Made by a program: the position numbers and the translations under genes. Below, one piece after another: positions 43,537-51,852 of a stretch of 64,000 nucleotides of DNA (its first letter is position 1; each line of letters starts with the position of its first letter). Source of the DNA: CAYJNO01 sp964371715. GTDB taxonomy: Bacteria; Bacillota_I; Bacilli_A; Erysipelotrichales; Erysipelotrichaceae. Location of the stretch: the NCBI GenBank assembly GCA_964371715.1, contig CAYJNO010000001.1:62001-126000 (forward strand), written 5' to 3'. A model generated the notes under the pieces. It was not told where the DNA came from, did no database searches, and saw nothing but the letters and a program-made list of their open reading frames with translations.

Positions 43537-45259
43537 GTGCTTTCTCCTTAATCAGTTCTCCAAATGAATTTGGAACAATTTTTTCTACAGTCGCAATAGC
43601 AATTTCTAATGCTTGTGTATATTCTCCATTACGATAACATAATTCAGCTCTTGTTAATTCAGAATCAACATCTGGATAACTTGAACGATACTTATTAGCA
43701 AATACAATTGTATTCTCTACCATAATTGCCATACCTACAACTCGGTTTACTTTATTATATAACTTATAGATATAGTCAATTGCATCGTTAAGTTTATAAT
43801 TAAGTTGTCTTATATTAAGTGGTTCAACCACTAATAAAGCTTTAATTTCATTGTTCATACTTTTTGCAATTTTTATGTCTTCATGAAACGAAGAAGATAT
43901 AGATGGTAATTTATTTTTTACAATTTTAACTTCCATTTCATTTACAATTAATTGTAACTTTAAAATTTGTTGCTTAGCTCTTTCTTCATCTGCAAAAGCT
44001 TGATCTAATTTATCTTTTAATCCTTGAATAAATCCGCCAAGTTTATTTAAATCATCAACTAATTGTTCAACATCTTTTAGTAATTCAGTTGCTGGCTTCA
44101 TTAAATTTTCAATATTATCTGTAATTAATTGATTAGCATTCTTTAATTCAAAATACTTCACTTTATTCATTTCAATATCTTTTTTTAAGACATCTAGTCC
44201 ATACTTAGTTTCAACTTTTGGGTATAATTCATCTATATAATTGATTAGTGTTCCTAATTTTTCAATTTCATTTGCTGCTTTTAGAAATTGTTTTACTTTA
44301 TAGAAAGCTTTTTCTTCTGTATCCAAAGATTTTCTTAACTGATAAATTAACTCTTCTATTTGAATAAGCTCTTCTTTTACTCCTGTAATGTCAGCTTTCT
44401 CTACTTTTGAAAGTGATGCTTTCATTTTATCAGTAATATTATTCATTTCTGAATTGAAATTAATATGCAATAAATAAACATTTTTTTGCGAGCATATCGC
44501 ATATTCTCTTCTTGCTTCTTCAACCATACTTGGTAAAGAAATTTTTATTGCTTTAATTAACATTGGTAAGTTTTCGATAATCAAACTTAAATCTGTAATT
44601 GATTTTCTTATTTCTTCTAATACTTCACTTGTTTTACTAAACTCTGATGCATACATCCATTCTTCAAAAATTGAAAATAATTTTTCTATAGTTATAGTTT
44701 TTTCATTAACACCCTTAATACTTATTGAATATGCATTTGAATTTTCATTAAAATTGGCTTTTAAAACTCTAAATTTTTCTTTAAACTCTGTAACCTGATA
44801 TCTTTGTTTATTCTCTTGTTCAAGTATTTGATCAAGTTTATGATCTAACCTTTTAATTTGTTCTGTACTTATTTCTAAACAAACATCAAAATCTTCTAAA
44901 CAAAGTTTTATGATTTTTACTTTTTTAGATGCAATAGCATCTTCAACACTTACCATTAATCTTGCAAGTTCTTCATTATTGCTTTGAATTTTTTCATAAT
45001 CATCCTTACAATTTGATAAAATTTTATCACTTTCTTCATTTACTTTTGCAATTGCAACAGCTTTATTCATTTTAAATGTTAAAGGAATTGTTTTTAAGGA
45101 ATTATAAGTTACTAATGATTCTTCAAAATTAAGTTTTAGTCTTTTTAATTTGTTTGATTTAATTGTTAAATGTATAATAATAGCTAAAATTAAAATAATT
45201 ACTGCTACTGCAGCATAAATATAAATTGGATCTTCTAAATATGTTGTAAGTTGTTCCAT
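43529..45259 (-). CDS. ezrA: Septation ring regulator EzrA
   Basis: A 576-residue protein with one N-terminal membrane helix (AAVAVIILILAIIIHLTI) followed by an entirely helical, spectrin-like coiled-coil region to the C terminus (about residues 80-540). This topology is diagnostic for EzrA, a negative regulator of FtsZ ring formation in Firmicutes. The start at ATG 45259 uses GGAGGTAAC; an upstream GTG overlaps that site. Confidence 0.93.
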   Translation of the reverse strand: MEQLTTYLEDPIYIYAAVAVIILILAIIIHLTIKSNKLKRLKLNFEESLVTYNSLKTIPLTFKMNKAVAIAKVNEESDKILSNCKDDYEKIQSNNEELARLMVSVEDAIASKKVKIIKLCLEDFDVCLEISTEQIKRLDHKLDQILEQENKQRYQVTEFKEKFRVLKANFNENSNAYSISIKGVNEKTITIEKLFSIFEEWMYASEFSKTSEVLEEIRKSITDLSLIIENLPMLIKAIKISLPSMVEEARREYAICSQKNVYLLHINFNSEMNNITDKMKASLSKVEKADITGVKEELIQIEELIYQLRKSLDTEEKAFYKVKQFLKAANEIEKLGTLINYIDELYPKVETKYGLDVLKKDIEMNKVKYFELKNANQLITDNIENLMKPATELLKDVEQLVDDLNKLGGFIQGLKDKLDQAFADEERAKQQILKLQLIVNEMEVKIVKNKLPSISSSFHEDIKIAKSMNNEIKALLVVEPLNIRQLNYKLNDAIDYIYKLYNKVNRVVGMAIMVENTIVFANKYRSSYPDVDSELTRAELCYRNGEYTQALEIAIATVEKIVPNSFGELIKEKALV

Positions 45260-45312
45260 AGTTACCTCCACAATTAATATTATTTTAACATATAATAAAT
45301 TAAATTTATAGC

Positions 45313-45346
45313 TTGTACTTGCTTTTTATGTTATAAAATGATAATA
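45313..45346 (+). promoter_or_regulatory. Promoter of rpsD
   Basis: TTGTAC (45313) and TTGCTT (45319) are candidate -35 elements before a cluster of -10 candidates TATAAA, TAAAAT and GATAAT (45332-45345), at 13-16 bp spacings. The exact pair cannot be settled by eye. Confidence 0.4.
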
Positions 45347-45360
45347 TTTATTAGCATAAA

Positions 45361-45519
45361 TTGATGGCAGCTTACAAAGTCGTTTAAAATGCGTTAGTAC
45401 TAGTAAAACTAGTTGAAAAAGTAACTTGCTGCAATAAGTGAACAACTTAATACTAACACCTTTAAATGAAGATTTGTACCTGTTGTTGTTTTAGCCATAA
45501 AACACAAGGAGGAATTAAA
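45361..45519 (+). ncRNA. Candidate S4 autoregulatory leader of rpsD
   Basis: The 150-nt leader folds by eye: GCAGC (45367-45371) pairs with GCTGC (45428-45432), extended by TTAC/GTAA; an inner hairpin ACTAGT-AAA-ACTAGT (45399-45413); and GTTAGTA (45393-45399) can pair with TACTAAC (45451-45457), which gives a pseudoknot. Bacillus rpsD is known to be autoregulated by S4 through its leader. This is a structural guess, not a covariance match. The ribosome site AAGGAGG is at 45507-45513. Confidence 0.5.
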
Positions 45520-46122
45520 ATGGCAAGAATTACTGGACCAGTATGGAAAATTTCAAGACGTTTAAGCTTTTCAGTATTAGAAACTGGTAAAGAATTATCT
45601 AGACGTGATTACGCACCTGGACAACATGGTAAAGGACGTAGAGTAAAATTAAGTAACTACGGTTTACAATTAAGAGAAAAACAAAGAGTTAGACACATGT
45701 ACGGTGTTAATGAAAAACAATTCAAAAACACATTCGTAAGAGCTACTAAAATGAGTGGTATTACAGGTCATAACTTATTATTCTTATTAGAATCAAGACT
45801 TGATAACGTATGTTACAGATTAGGTTTTGCTAATACTAGACGTGGAGCTAGACAATTAGTTAATCATGGTCATATCTTAGTTGATGGTAAAAGAGTAGAT
45901 ATTCCATCATTCAAAGTAACACCAGGATCTACAATTGAAGTTAGAGAAAAAAGCCGTAACATGAAATCAATCAACGAATCATTAGAAGCAACTTTAAATA
46001 CTGCATCTTTTGTAACAGTTGATAAAGATAACAAAAAAGGTACTTTTGTAAGATTACCAGAACGTACTGAATTAAACAAAGAAGTTAATGAATCTTTAAT
46101 CGTAGAATTCTACAACAGATAA
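45520..46122 (+). CDS. rpsD: 30S ribosomal protein S4
   Basis: A 200-residue S4 starting MARITGPVWKISRRL, with YAPGQHGKGRR and the S4 RNA-binding domain (SRLDNVCYRLGFANTRRGAR, NHGHILVDGKRVDIPS). Start fixed by AAGGAGGAATTAAA; an in-frame ATG at 45466 would add 18 residues, including three consecutive Cys, that S4 never has. S4 nucleates 30S assembly and represses its own translation in many bacteria. Codon use is cleaner than in neighbours, as expected for high expression. Confidence 0.98.
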   Translation: MARITGPVWKISRRLSFSVLETGKELSRRDYAPGQHGKGRRVKLSNYGLQLREKQRVRHMYGVNEKQFKNTFVRATKMSGITGHNLLFLLESRLDNVCYRLGFANTRRGARQLVNHGHILVDGKRVDIPSFKVTPGSTIEVREKSRNMKSINESLEATLNTASFVTVDKDNKKGTFVRLPERTELNKEVNESLIVEFYNR

Positions 46123-46134
46123 TCGATAAAATTT

Positions 46135-46168
46135 GTAAAAAACCGAATATAATATTCGGTTTTTTTTA
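46135..46168 (+). terminator. Terminator after rpsD
   Basis: ACCGAATAT-AATATTCGGT with eight T on the plus strand. Confidence 0.92.
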
Positions 46169-46173
46169 TTATC

Positions 46174-46201
46174 TAAAAAAAAAGTAACCTTAAGGTTACT
46201 T
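46174..46201 (-). terminator. Terminator after ccpA
   Basis: Palindrome AAGTAACCTTAAGGTTACTT overlapping the ccpA stop, followed by nine T on the minus strand. Confidence 0.9.
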
Positions 46202-47185
46202 AGTTGATTTTCTTGGTGAATAAATATATGATAATTTTTTATGTTTATCTGTAATCTCTTCTTCTAATAATAGTTTAGTCATTACTCTCATACTTACAGC
46301 TCCTAAGTCATATGATGGAATTGTAAAACTTGATATTTCAGGTCTTACCATTGAATTATATTTTGTATCTATAATACACACAACTTCCATATCGTTGGGT
46401 ACACTAATATTATTTTCATTTGCACCATTTAAAACCGCCATAGCTTGTGAATCACGATTTGCAATTACTAATTGATGCTTGTTTGCTTTAAAATATTCTT
46501 TAGTAAACTTATAAGTACTTCTATATTCATTAGGAATCTCAATATAATTAGTAAATTCTTTAGAAAATTCTTTATATGCCTTTTTTGCTCCAACTAGTGC
46601 TTGATTGATAGAATACGTATTTTTACGGTCTTGTAATATAGCTATATCATCAATACCACGTGATAAATAGCCTTTAACAAGCTCATATGTAGCTTTTTCA
46701 ATATCTACATATACTGAGCAAACATTTGAATCAGTTTGCGAATTTCCAATCATTACAATTGGAATTTGATATTTTGCTAGTTCATTAATTTCATAACCAA
46801 GTGCTGAATCATTATAAATGATTACACCATCTACTCTTGATTTAATAATATCATCAACAACTGTTTTAATATCATTAATTCCATCAGTCATTGTATGTAA
46901 GTTAACTTTGAAATTATATATTTTAGCAACATCTAATAAACCATTAATAATTTGTCCTGTATAAGTGAAGCTTGTTTCTGGTATTAAAAGACCAATAGAA
47001 GTAGTTTTTTGCAAAGCTAAACCTTGAGCTATTGCGTTTGGTTTATAGCCTAATCTTTCGATTGCAGATTCTACTTTCTCTCTTGTAGGTGCTTTTACAA
47101 CTTCAGAACCATTAATTACTCTTGAAACTGTAGCTAATGATACATTAGCTTCTTTAGCTACATCATATATAGTCACTCTTTTCAT
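46196..47185 (-). CDS. ccpA: LacI-family regulator, probable catabolite control protein CcpA
   Basis: A 329-residue LacI-type regulator: DNA-binding head VTIYDVAKEANVSLATVSRVIN with the minor-groove hinge (KPNAIAQGLA), then a periplasmic-binding-protein-like core. The HTH sequence is close to that of CcpA, and position after murC-ytxG-ytxH is the ccpA position in Bacillus. CcpA binds cre sites with HPr-Ser-P. Without alignment I cannot exclude a sugar-specific paralogue, but synteny favours CcpA. Confidence 0.8.
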   Translation of the reverse strand: MKRVTIYDVAKEANVSLATVSRVINGSEVVKAPTREKVESAIERLGYKPNAIAQGLALQKTTSIGLLIPETSFTYTGQIINGLLDVAKIYNFKVNLHTMTDGINDIKTVVDDIIKSRVDGVIIYNDSALGYEINELAKYQIPIVMIGNSQTDSNVCSVYVDIEKATYELVKGYLSRGIDDIAILQDRKNTYSINQALVGAKKAYKEFSKEFTNYIEIPNEYRSTYKFTKEYFKANKHQLVIANRDSQAMAVLNGANENNISVPNDMEVVCIIDTKYNSMVRPEISSFTIPSYDLGAVSMRVMTKLLLEEEITDKHKKLSYIYSPRKSTK

Positions 47186-47190
47186 AATCT

Positions 47191-47712
47191 TTACCCTTTA
47201 TTATTGAATGAATTGTTAATTACATCCTTTAATTTTGCTCCTAATTCTATTCCTGTGTCTTTAATTGTAGTTACAGCTTTTTTCATTTCATCTGAAGCAG
47301 ATACTTCATCATAAATGTCCCTTGCAGCATATAAGAAAGTATCTGTAACATTATTTATTGTATCTACAACTGCTATCACTTTTTCTTTAGCACTTGTTTC
47401 TTCAATTTTTTCATTAATTTTTTGATATGTCTTTGAATTATCAATTTTATTTTGTACATCTGTAAGAATTACATTTGTTCTTTCTTTTATAATTGCAATA
47501 TTTTCTACTACCATTGGAGAGTCTTTTACTTCATCATAAAATTTAATGATTTTAGTTATTCCTTCTTTTAAATCTTCAATAACTTCATCAATATTTTTAT
47601 TGTGCTCTAATGTTTTTTCTTCTGTTTGTATTAATTTTAATTCATCAATTTTATTATTCATTTCAGCTATTGTTTCTTCTACTGCTTGTTTTATTTTATC
47701 TTGTTCACTCAT
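47191..47712 (-). CDS. YtxH-like helical protein
   Basis: A 173-residue acidic, Lys/Glu-rich protein predicted to be helical throughout (KIDELKLIQTEEKTLEHNKN, IDNSKTYQKINEKIEETS) with no membrane segment or catalytic motif. It occupies the YtxH position between the DUF948-like gene and ccpA; the start overlaps the upstream stop by one base. Bacillus YtxH is a stress-associated protein of unknown mechanism. Assignment is by position and character. Confidence 0.65.
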   Translation of the reverse strand: MSEQDKIKQAVEETIAEMNNKIDELKLIQTEEKTLEHNKNIDEVIEDLKEGITKIIKFYDEVKDSPMVVENIAIIKERTNVILTDVQNKIDNSKTYQKINEKIEETSAKEKVIAVVDTINNVTDTFLYAARDIYDEVSASDEMKKAVTTIKDTGIELGAKLKDVINNSFNNKG

Positions 47713-48059
47713 TATTTGCCTCCATCCTTAGCTTGTTTTTCGTTTAAATAGTCTTTAACTACATGAAAATTATCTGCTAAAACTCCTGCTGCCTCTTTTA
47801 AGACAGCTATTCCTGAATCATGTGCTTTGTCGACTGTCTTAGATAATTTGCTCGCTGTATCTAATGGATCTTGTATTTTAACTAAACTATCATTAACTAA
47901 ATCTACAGTTTTATCCATATCTTTTAAATTATTTGTTATCTCTTTTATTAATTTGATAACATTAGCTAACAAAATTATTAAAAATATTAATGCAACTACT
48001 CCTAAAATCGGTAATATTTGTGACGATAATGAAGAGGCTGCAAGTATAAATGCATCCAT
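47712..48059 (-). CDS. DUF948/YtxG-like membrane protein
   Basis: A 115-residue protein with one N-terminal membrane helix (ILPILGVVALIFLIILLANVI) and a helical cytoplasmic tail (NNLKDMDKTVDLVNDSLVKI). This is the DUF948/YtxG shape. Position between murC and the YtxH-like gene supports it. Confidence 0.75.
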   Translation of the reverse strand: MDAFILAASSLSSQILPILGVVALIFLIILLANVIKLIKEITNNLKDMDKTVDLVNDSLVKIQDPLDTASKLSKTVDKAHDSGIAVLKEAAGVLADNFHVVKDYLNEKQAKDGGK

Positions 48060-48104
48060 ATAAGTCTCCCTTTTTTACTATGATACACAATAATGAAAAA
48101 ATTT

Positions 48105-49415
48105 TCAAGAATTATGTATATTTTTCACTAAATTAGCTAAATCATATATATCTTTACTAGACATAAATAAGTAAACTACATTATTATGCATTGCTAATTT
48201 TTGTGCACCTACTAAGTCTTCTGTAACAACTTCGGCATTTTCAATTTCTTTTTGTAAATATGTAATGTCAATATCTATCCCTTCTTCATAATCATCAATA
48301 CTTGTAAAATCACATAGATAAACTTTATCAGCAAGGCTTAATGCTTCCTTAAATTCATCTTTAAAGTAATATACCCTACCAACACGATGTGGCTTAAATA
48401 TTGCAATTATTTTCTTGTCTGGAAATCTTGTTTTTGTAGCATTAATAGTTACTTTAATTTCAGTTGGGTGATGTGCATAATCATCTACAAAAATATTGTC
48501 ATTGATTTGTTCAACAACATATCTTCTTTTAACTCCTTTAAAGTGACTTAATCCTTCATTTATCTCAATTGGGTCCATTCCTTTTAAAATACCGATTCCT
48601 ATACATCCAAGTGCATTAGATAACATATGTCTACCAACAAATGGTAAGTTGAAAGATCCGAAAAATTCATCTTTAAAATATACATCAAATTGCATTGAGT
48701 CAGTTTTTTCTACTAATTTTTTAGCAACTAAGTCATTTTTATCATCTAATCCATAAAAATAATGAGTAGTTTCACTAGTAAACTCTCTTGTTTTTTTGTC
48801 ATCACCATATACAAATATTGCTTCTTCTACATTCTTACTGAATTCAAGATAAGCATTTAAATAATCTTCTTCATCTTTAAAATAGTCTACATGATCAATT
48901 TCAATATTTGTAATAATTGCATATTTTGGTTTATACGCTAAAAAATGTCTTTTAAATTCACAAGACTCTACAACTAATAATTCACTATTTTTTTCTATCA
49001 AGCCTGTACCATCACCAATTAAATAAGCTGTTTGATATTTTTCTTGAAGCATTGATGACAATAAACCTGTTGTTGTTGTTTTTCCATGACTTCCACTAAC
49101 ACTATATGCTTCATAGTCTTCCATTAGACGTCCTAAAAATTCATGATAACGATATGTTTTACATGTTTTATTTTCGTAAGCGGCTATAACTTCTTCAAAA
49201 TCATCATTAAATGCATTTCCAATAATAACTGTCATATTATCTTTAATATTATTTTTATCAAAGCTTAAAATTTCAATATTTGCTTTTTTTAAAGGTTCTT
49301 CTGTAAAAAAATGTTTTTCTAAATCAGACCCGATTACTTTATGCCCCAAATTATGTAACATTAAAGCAAGTGCAGACATTCCTGTACCCTTAATTCCTAT
49401 AAAATAATACAGCAT
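48105..49415 (-). CDS. murC: UDP-N-acetylmuramate-L-alanine ligase
   Basis: A 436-residue Mur ligase: N-terminal GIKGTGMSALALMLHNLGH, ATP-binding GSHGKTTTTG near residue 103, VVESCEFKRHFL, IEIDHVDYF, and C-terminal DDYAHHPTEI with KPHRVGRVYYF. It adds L-Ala to UDP-MurNAc, so the organism makes peptidoglycan. The start overlaps the previous gene's stop (TAATG). Confidence 0.97.
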   Translation of the reverse strand: MLYYFIGIKGTGMSALALMLHNLGHKVIGSDLEKHFFTEEPLKKANIEILSFDKNNIKDNMTVIIGNAFNDDFEEVIAAYENKTCKTYRYHEFLGRLMEDYEAYSVSGSHGKTTTTGLLSSMLQEKYQTAYLIGDGTGLIEKNSELLVVESCEFKRHFLAYKPKYAIITNIEIDHVDYFKDEEDYLNAYLEFSKNVEEAIFVYGDDKKTREFTSETTHYFYGLDDKNDLVAKKLVEKTDSMQFDVYFKDEFFGSFNLPFVGRHMLSNALGCIGIGILKGMDPIEINEGLSHFKGVKRRYVVEQINDNIFVDDYAHHPTEIKVTINATKTRFPDKKIIAIFKPHRVGRVYYFKDEFKEALSLADKVYLCDFTSIDDYEEGIDIDITYLQKEIENAEVVTEDLVGAQKLAMHNNVVYLFMSSKDIYDLANLVKNIHNS

Positions 49416-50113
49416 TACAGATCCTCATCAAACAATGTTGGAGTTTCTTCATATAACTCATCTTCATATACTTCTTCTTCATCTAATACTACTTCTTGGA
49501 ATCGTTCACTTTCCTCGTAGTTATTTACTAATACATCATCTAAAGTTTGTTCTAATGATGCTTCATCTATTGTAGAAGCATATTGCTCTTTATATTCAAA
49601 GTTATCTACGTTTTCAAGACCTTCTTCAAGCTCTTCTTTTCCATATATTGGAGAAATAATTGTTCCTAATTTACTTGGTTGTCTTTCTGTATTATTTGTG
49701 TAAGTTTTTACTGTTTCCTTTACTTCTTCTCCAACAATTCCAAATATTGGACTTAATGGAGGATGAAATACATACTTTTCATTTCTCACTTTTACATTTT
49801 CTACGACAGGTCTTGTTGCATTTTCAACTTCATCAATTTTAACCATATTAGTAGCTTCACTTTGTCTTTCATTTCTTCTAAAGTTTGGCTCTCTTTTTTC
49901 ACCCTTAACTTCTTCTTTTGGCACATCACTTCTTACAACCGCACTTAAATCTGCTGGACGTGAAACTGGCTTGGTAACAGCTGTTTCATGTACTGGTTTA
50001 GTTACTACCGGTTGTACTTTAGTTGTTTCTTCTGATTTGAAAATTACTGATTCTTTAGTTTCATCAAACTCTTCTTCTACATCATCAAAGAAGATATTAA
50101 TTAATTTCTTCAT
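49415..50113 (-). CDS. Acidic low-complexity protein with SPIFG/SPIYG motifs
   Basis: I do not recognise this 232-residue protein. It starts with MKKLINIFFDDVEEEFDE and is mostly disordered, with a Thr/Val/Pro-rich middle and an acidic C terminus. Two short similar motifs, PPLSPIFGIVGEE (about residue 123) and LGTIISPIYGKEE (about residue 152), look like repeated binding segments. It has no membrane helix. Translational coupling to murC and a good ribosome site (GGAGG) support expression. In Bacillus this position is held by other envelope or DNA-translocase genes. Confidence 0.72.
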   Translation of the reverse strand: MKKLINIFFDDVEEEFDETKESVIFKSEETTKVQPVVTKPVHETAVTKPVSRPADLSAVVRSDVPKEEVKGEKREPNFRRNERQSEATNMVKIDEVENATRPVVENVKVRNEKYVFHPPLSPIFGIVGEEVKETVKTYTNNTERQPSKLGTIISPIYGKEELEEGLENVDNFEYKEQYASTIDEASLEQTLDDVLVNNYEESERFQEVVLDEEEVYEDELYEETPTLFDEDL

Positions 50114-50134
50114 ATTGCCTCCATTTATTTTAAT

Positions 50135-50851
50135 TTATTCTGCTGTATTTTCTTCAATAGTTGGTAATACAGTTTCTACACTTGGACTTGGTGTTACACT
50201 TTCTTCAGGTGTTGGTGAATTGATTAATTCAGATAATAATCCATTAGTTGGTACATACTCTTCGAACAAGTCAATAGTTTGCTTTTCATAATCAATTATT
50301 GCTTGATTATAGTAATCTAAAACTACTTCTTCTACATCAACTTTCACACTTTTTAGTGTAACAAATATTTTTTCAATTGTAGTTTCTATCTCAACTAACT
50401 TAACTAATGATGTAAAATAAAAATCTTTTGTACGTACATTAATTAAATAATTACTATAGTTTTTAAATATTTCAATTTGATACATTTCAGTCATATCAAA
50501 TTGATTAATAAACTCACCACTTTTAGTATAAATTGGTTTAACTATTGTATTAACTGTGCTTAGTTGATATTCACTCTCTAAAAATTTATCATGAATTATA
50601 CCAACAACATTTAAGTTCATTGCGATATTAATATTATCACTATGTAGGTTATTACTTGTTAGATTTGTACTAAAAGAATCTGTTAAAGGATCTACATAAT
50701 AACTATAATACTCTTTACTATGGTTTAAATCTAAATCATAATCTGCCATTGCTATTTCATTAATTACTATGTCTAGATTTTCAAGAGTTTCGGCTTCACT
50801 TGTGCACCCTACAAGTAAAACTAATAATAAGCATATAAATATTTTTTTCAT
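50135..50851 (-). CDS. Hypothetical lipoprotein
   Basis: A 238-residue predicted lipoprotein: lipobox LLVGC after a basic N terminus (MKKIFICLLLVLLVGCTSE). The body has alternating strands and helices without motif known to me, followed by a Pro/Ser/Glu-rich C-terminal tail (SPTPEESVTPSPSVE). It precedes the acidic protein and murC by 22 nt, so an envelope role is possible. Confidence 0.8.
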   Translation of the reverse strand: MKKIFICLLLVLLVGCTSEAETLENLDIVINEIAMADYDLDLNHSKEYYSYYVDPLTDSFSTNLTSNNLHSDNINIAMNLNVVGIIHDKFLESEYQLSTVNTIVKPIYTKSGEFINQFDMTEMYQIEIFKNYSNYLINVRTKDFYFTSLVKLVEIETTIEKIFVTLKSVKVDVEEVVLDYYNQAIIDYEKQTIDLFEEYVPTNGLLSELINSPTPEESVTPSPSVETVLPTIEENTAE

Positions 50852-50936
50852 AAAACTCCTTTTCTAAATAATATCACAAAAATGTAAATTTTTGTAACTT
50901 AGTTTCATTTTTAATGATTTATTTTTATTTTTTCAT

Positions 50937-51620
50937 TTAAAGCATCCCATTTTCATTAAAACTAAAATAATTATAGTCATTTACGATTAAATGGTCTATT
51001 AATTTTATACCAATTAAGTCACCTGCATTCTTAAGTTGTTTAGTAACTTCTATATCTGCAGGCGATGGTGTTAAATCACTTGACGGATGATTATGTGCCA
51101 CAATTATTTTTGAAGCAGATTTCAAAATTGCTTCTTTAAATATTTCTCGAGGATGAACAAGACTAGCATTTAATGTACCTTGAAATACTTTTTTAAAACC
51201 AATTATATGATTTTTTACATTCATAAATATCACATAAAAGCATTCTTGTTTAATACCTCCTATCTTTATTATTAGCCATTCATGTACTAAGTGTGGATTA
51301 TCAATGTTTTTAAGGGTTTCAACATTCACAAAACTTATTCTTTTTATCAATTCAAAACAGGCTAATAACTCGATTGCTTTTGCTTCTTTTATTCCTTTAA
51401 TCTTCATTAATTCATTTAAATTTAGATTTATAAGTTTATTAATTCCATCTGCATATTTTAAAATATTATCAGCAATATCCAAACTAGAGTGTCCTTTAAT
51501 CCCACTTCTAATGATTATCGCCAACAATTCTCGATTACTTAAAGTATCTATTCCAAATTTTATCGCTTTTTCCCTAGGTCTTTCACTCAATGGTAATTCT
51601 TTTACTAGTATATTTTTCAT
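50937..51620 (-). CDS. radC: RadC family JAB-domain protein
   Basis: A 227-residue RadC: N-terminal helix-hairpin-helix-like part (SNRELLAIIIRSGIKGHS, LMKIKGIKEAKAIELLA) and C-terminal MPN/JAB metal motif AHNHPSSDLTPSPADIEVT. The old DNA-repair name is not supported experimentally; function is unsettled. Confidence 0.94.
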   Translation of the reverse strand: MKNILVKELPLSERPREKAIKFGIDTLSNRELLAIIIRSGIKGHSSLDIADNILKYADGINKLINLNLNELMKIKGIKEAKAIELLACFELIKRISFVNVETLKNIDNPHLVHEWLIIKIGGIKQECFYVIFMNVKNHIIGFKKVFQGTLNASLVHPREIFKEAILKSASKIIVAHNHPSSDLTPSPADIEVTKQLKNAGDLIGIKLIDHLIVNDYNYFSFNENGML

Positions 51621-51710
51621 ATAACACCTCTTACCTATTATTAATTTTAGTCAATTTATTTCCTGTTCTATTGCAATTTGTATGATTATGCATTAATATT
51701 TAATAGTAAT

Positions 51711-51797
51711 GCTTGCGTGCTGTAACCGGTAGCCAGGACGGTCTCAAACACCGTTGTCAGTGATGACGTGTGGGTTCAAGTCCCACCGCAAGCACCA
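51711..51797 (+). tRNA. tRNA-Leu (anticodon CAA)
   Basis: An 87-nt class II tRNA with CCA encoded. Acceptor GCTTGCG pairs with CGCAAGC (51787-51793); D stem CTG/CAG with GG in the loop; anticodon stem ACGGT/ACCGT with loop CTCAAAC, so the anticodon is CAA (51765-51767), reading UUG. A long variable arm folds as GTCA-GTGA-TGAC; T arm GTGGG-TTCAAGT-CCCAC. The discriminator is A, as required for tRNA-Leu. The out-of-register TCA in the anticodon loop should not be read as a Sec anticodon. Confidence 0.95.
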
Positions 51798-51813
51798 TCG
51801 ATTTAATCAATTA

Positions 51814-51846
51814 AAAATGGTTTAACTTAATAAGTTAAACCATTTT
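51814..51846. terminator. Bidirectional terminator between tRNA-Leu and ABC-F gene
   Basis: AAAATGGTTTAACTT and AAGTTAAACCATTTT form a 15-bp stem with A/T runs on both sides; it ends the tRNA transcript (plus) and the ABC-F transcript (minus). Confidence 0.88.
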
Positions 51847-51852
51847 ATTTTA

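Noticed and set aside
45466..45519. 18-residue extension of S4 containing three consecutive Cys
   Set aside because: S4 proteins begin with MARxxGP; the strong ribosome site lies just before 45520, and the extension is leader RNA.
51711..51797. tRNA-Sec (UCA anticodon) suggested by a TCA in the anticodon loop and a long variable arm
   Set aside because: With a 7-nt loop CTCAAAC, position 33 is T and the anticodon is CAA. The acceptor stem is 7 bp, the D stem is short and the discriminator is A, all as in tRNA-Leu.
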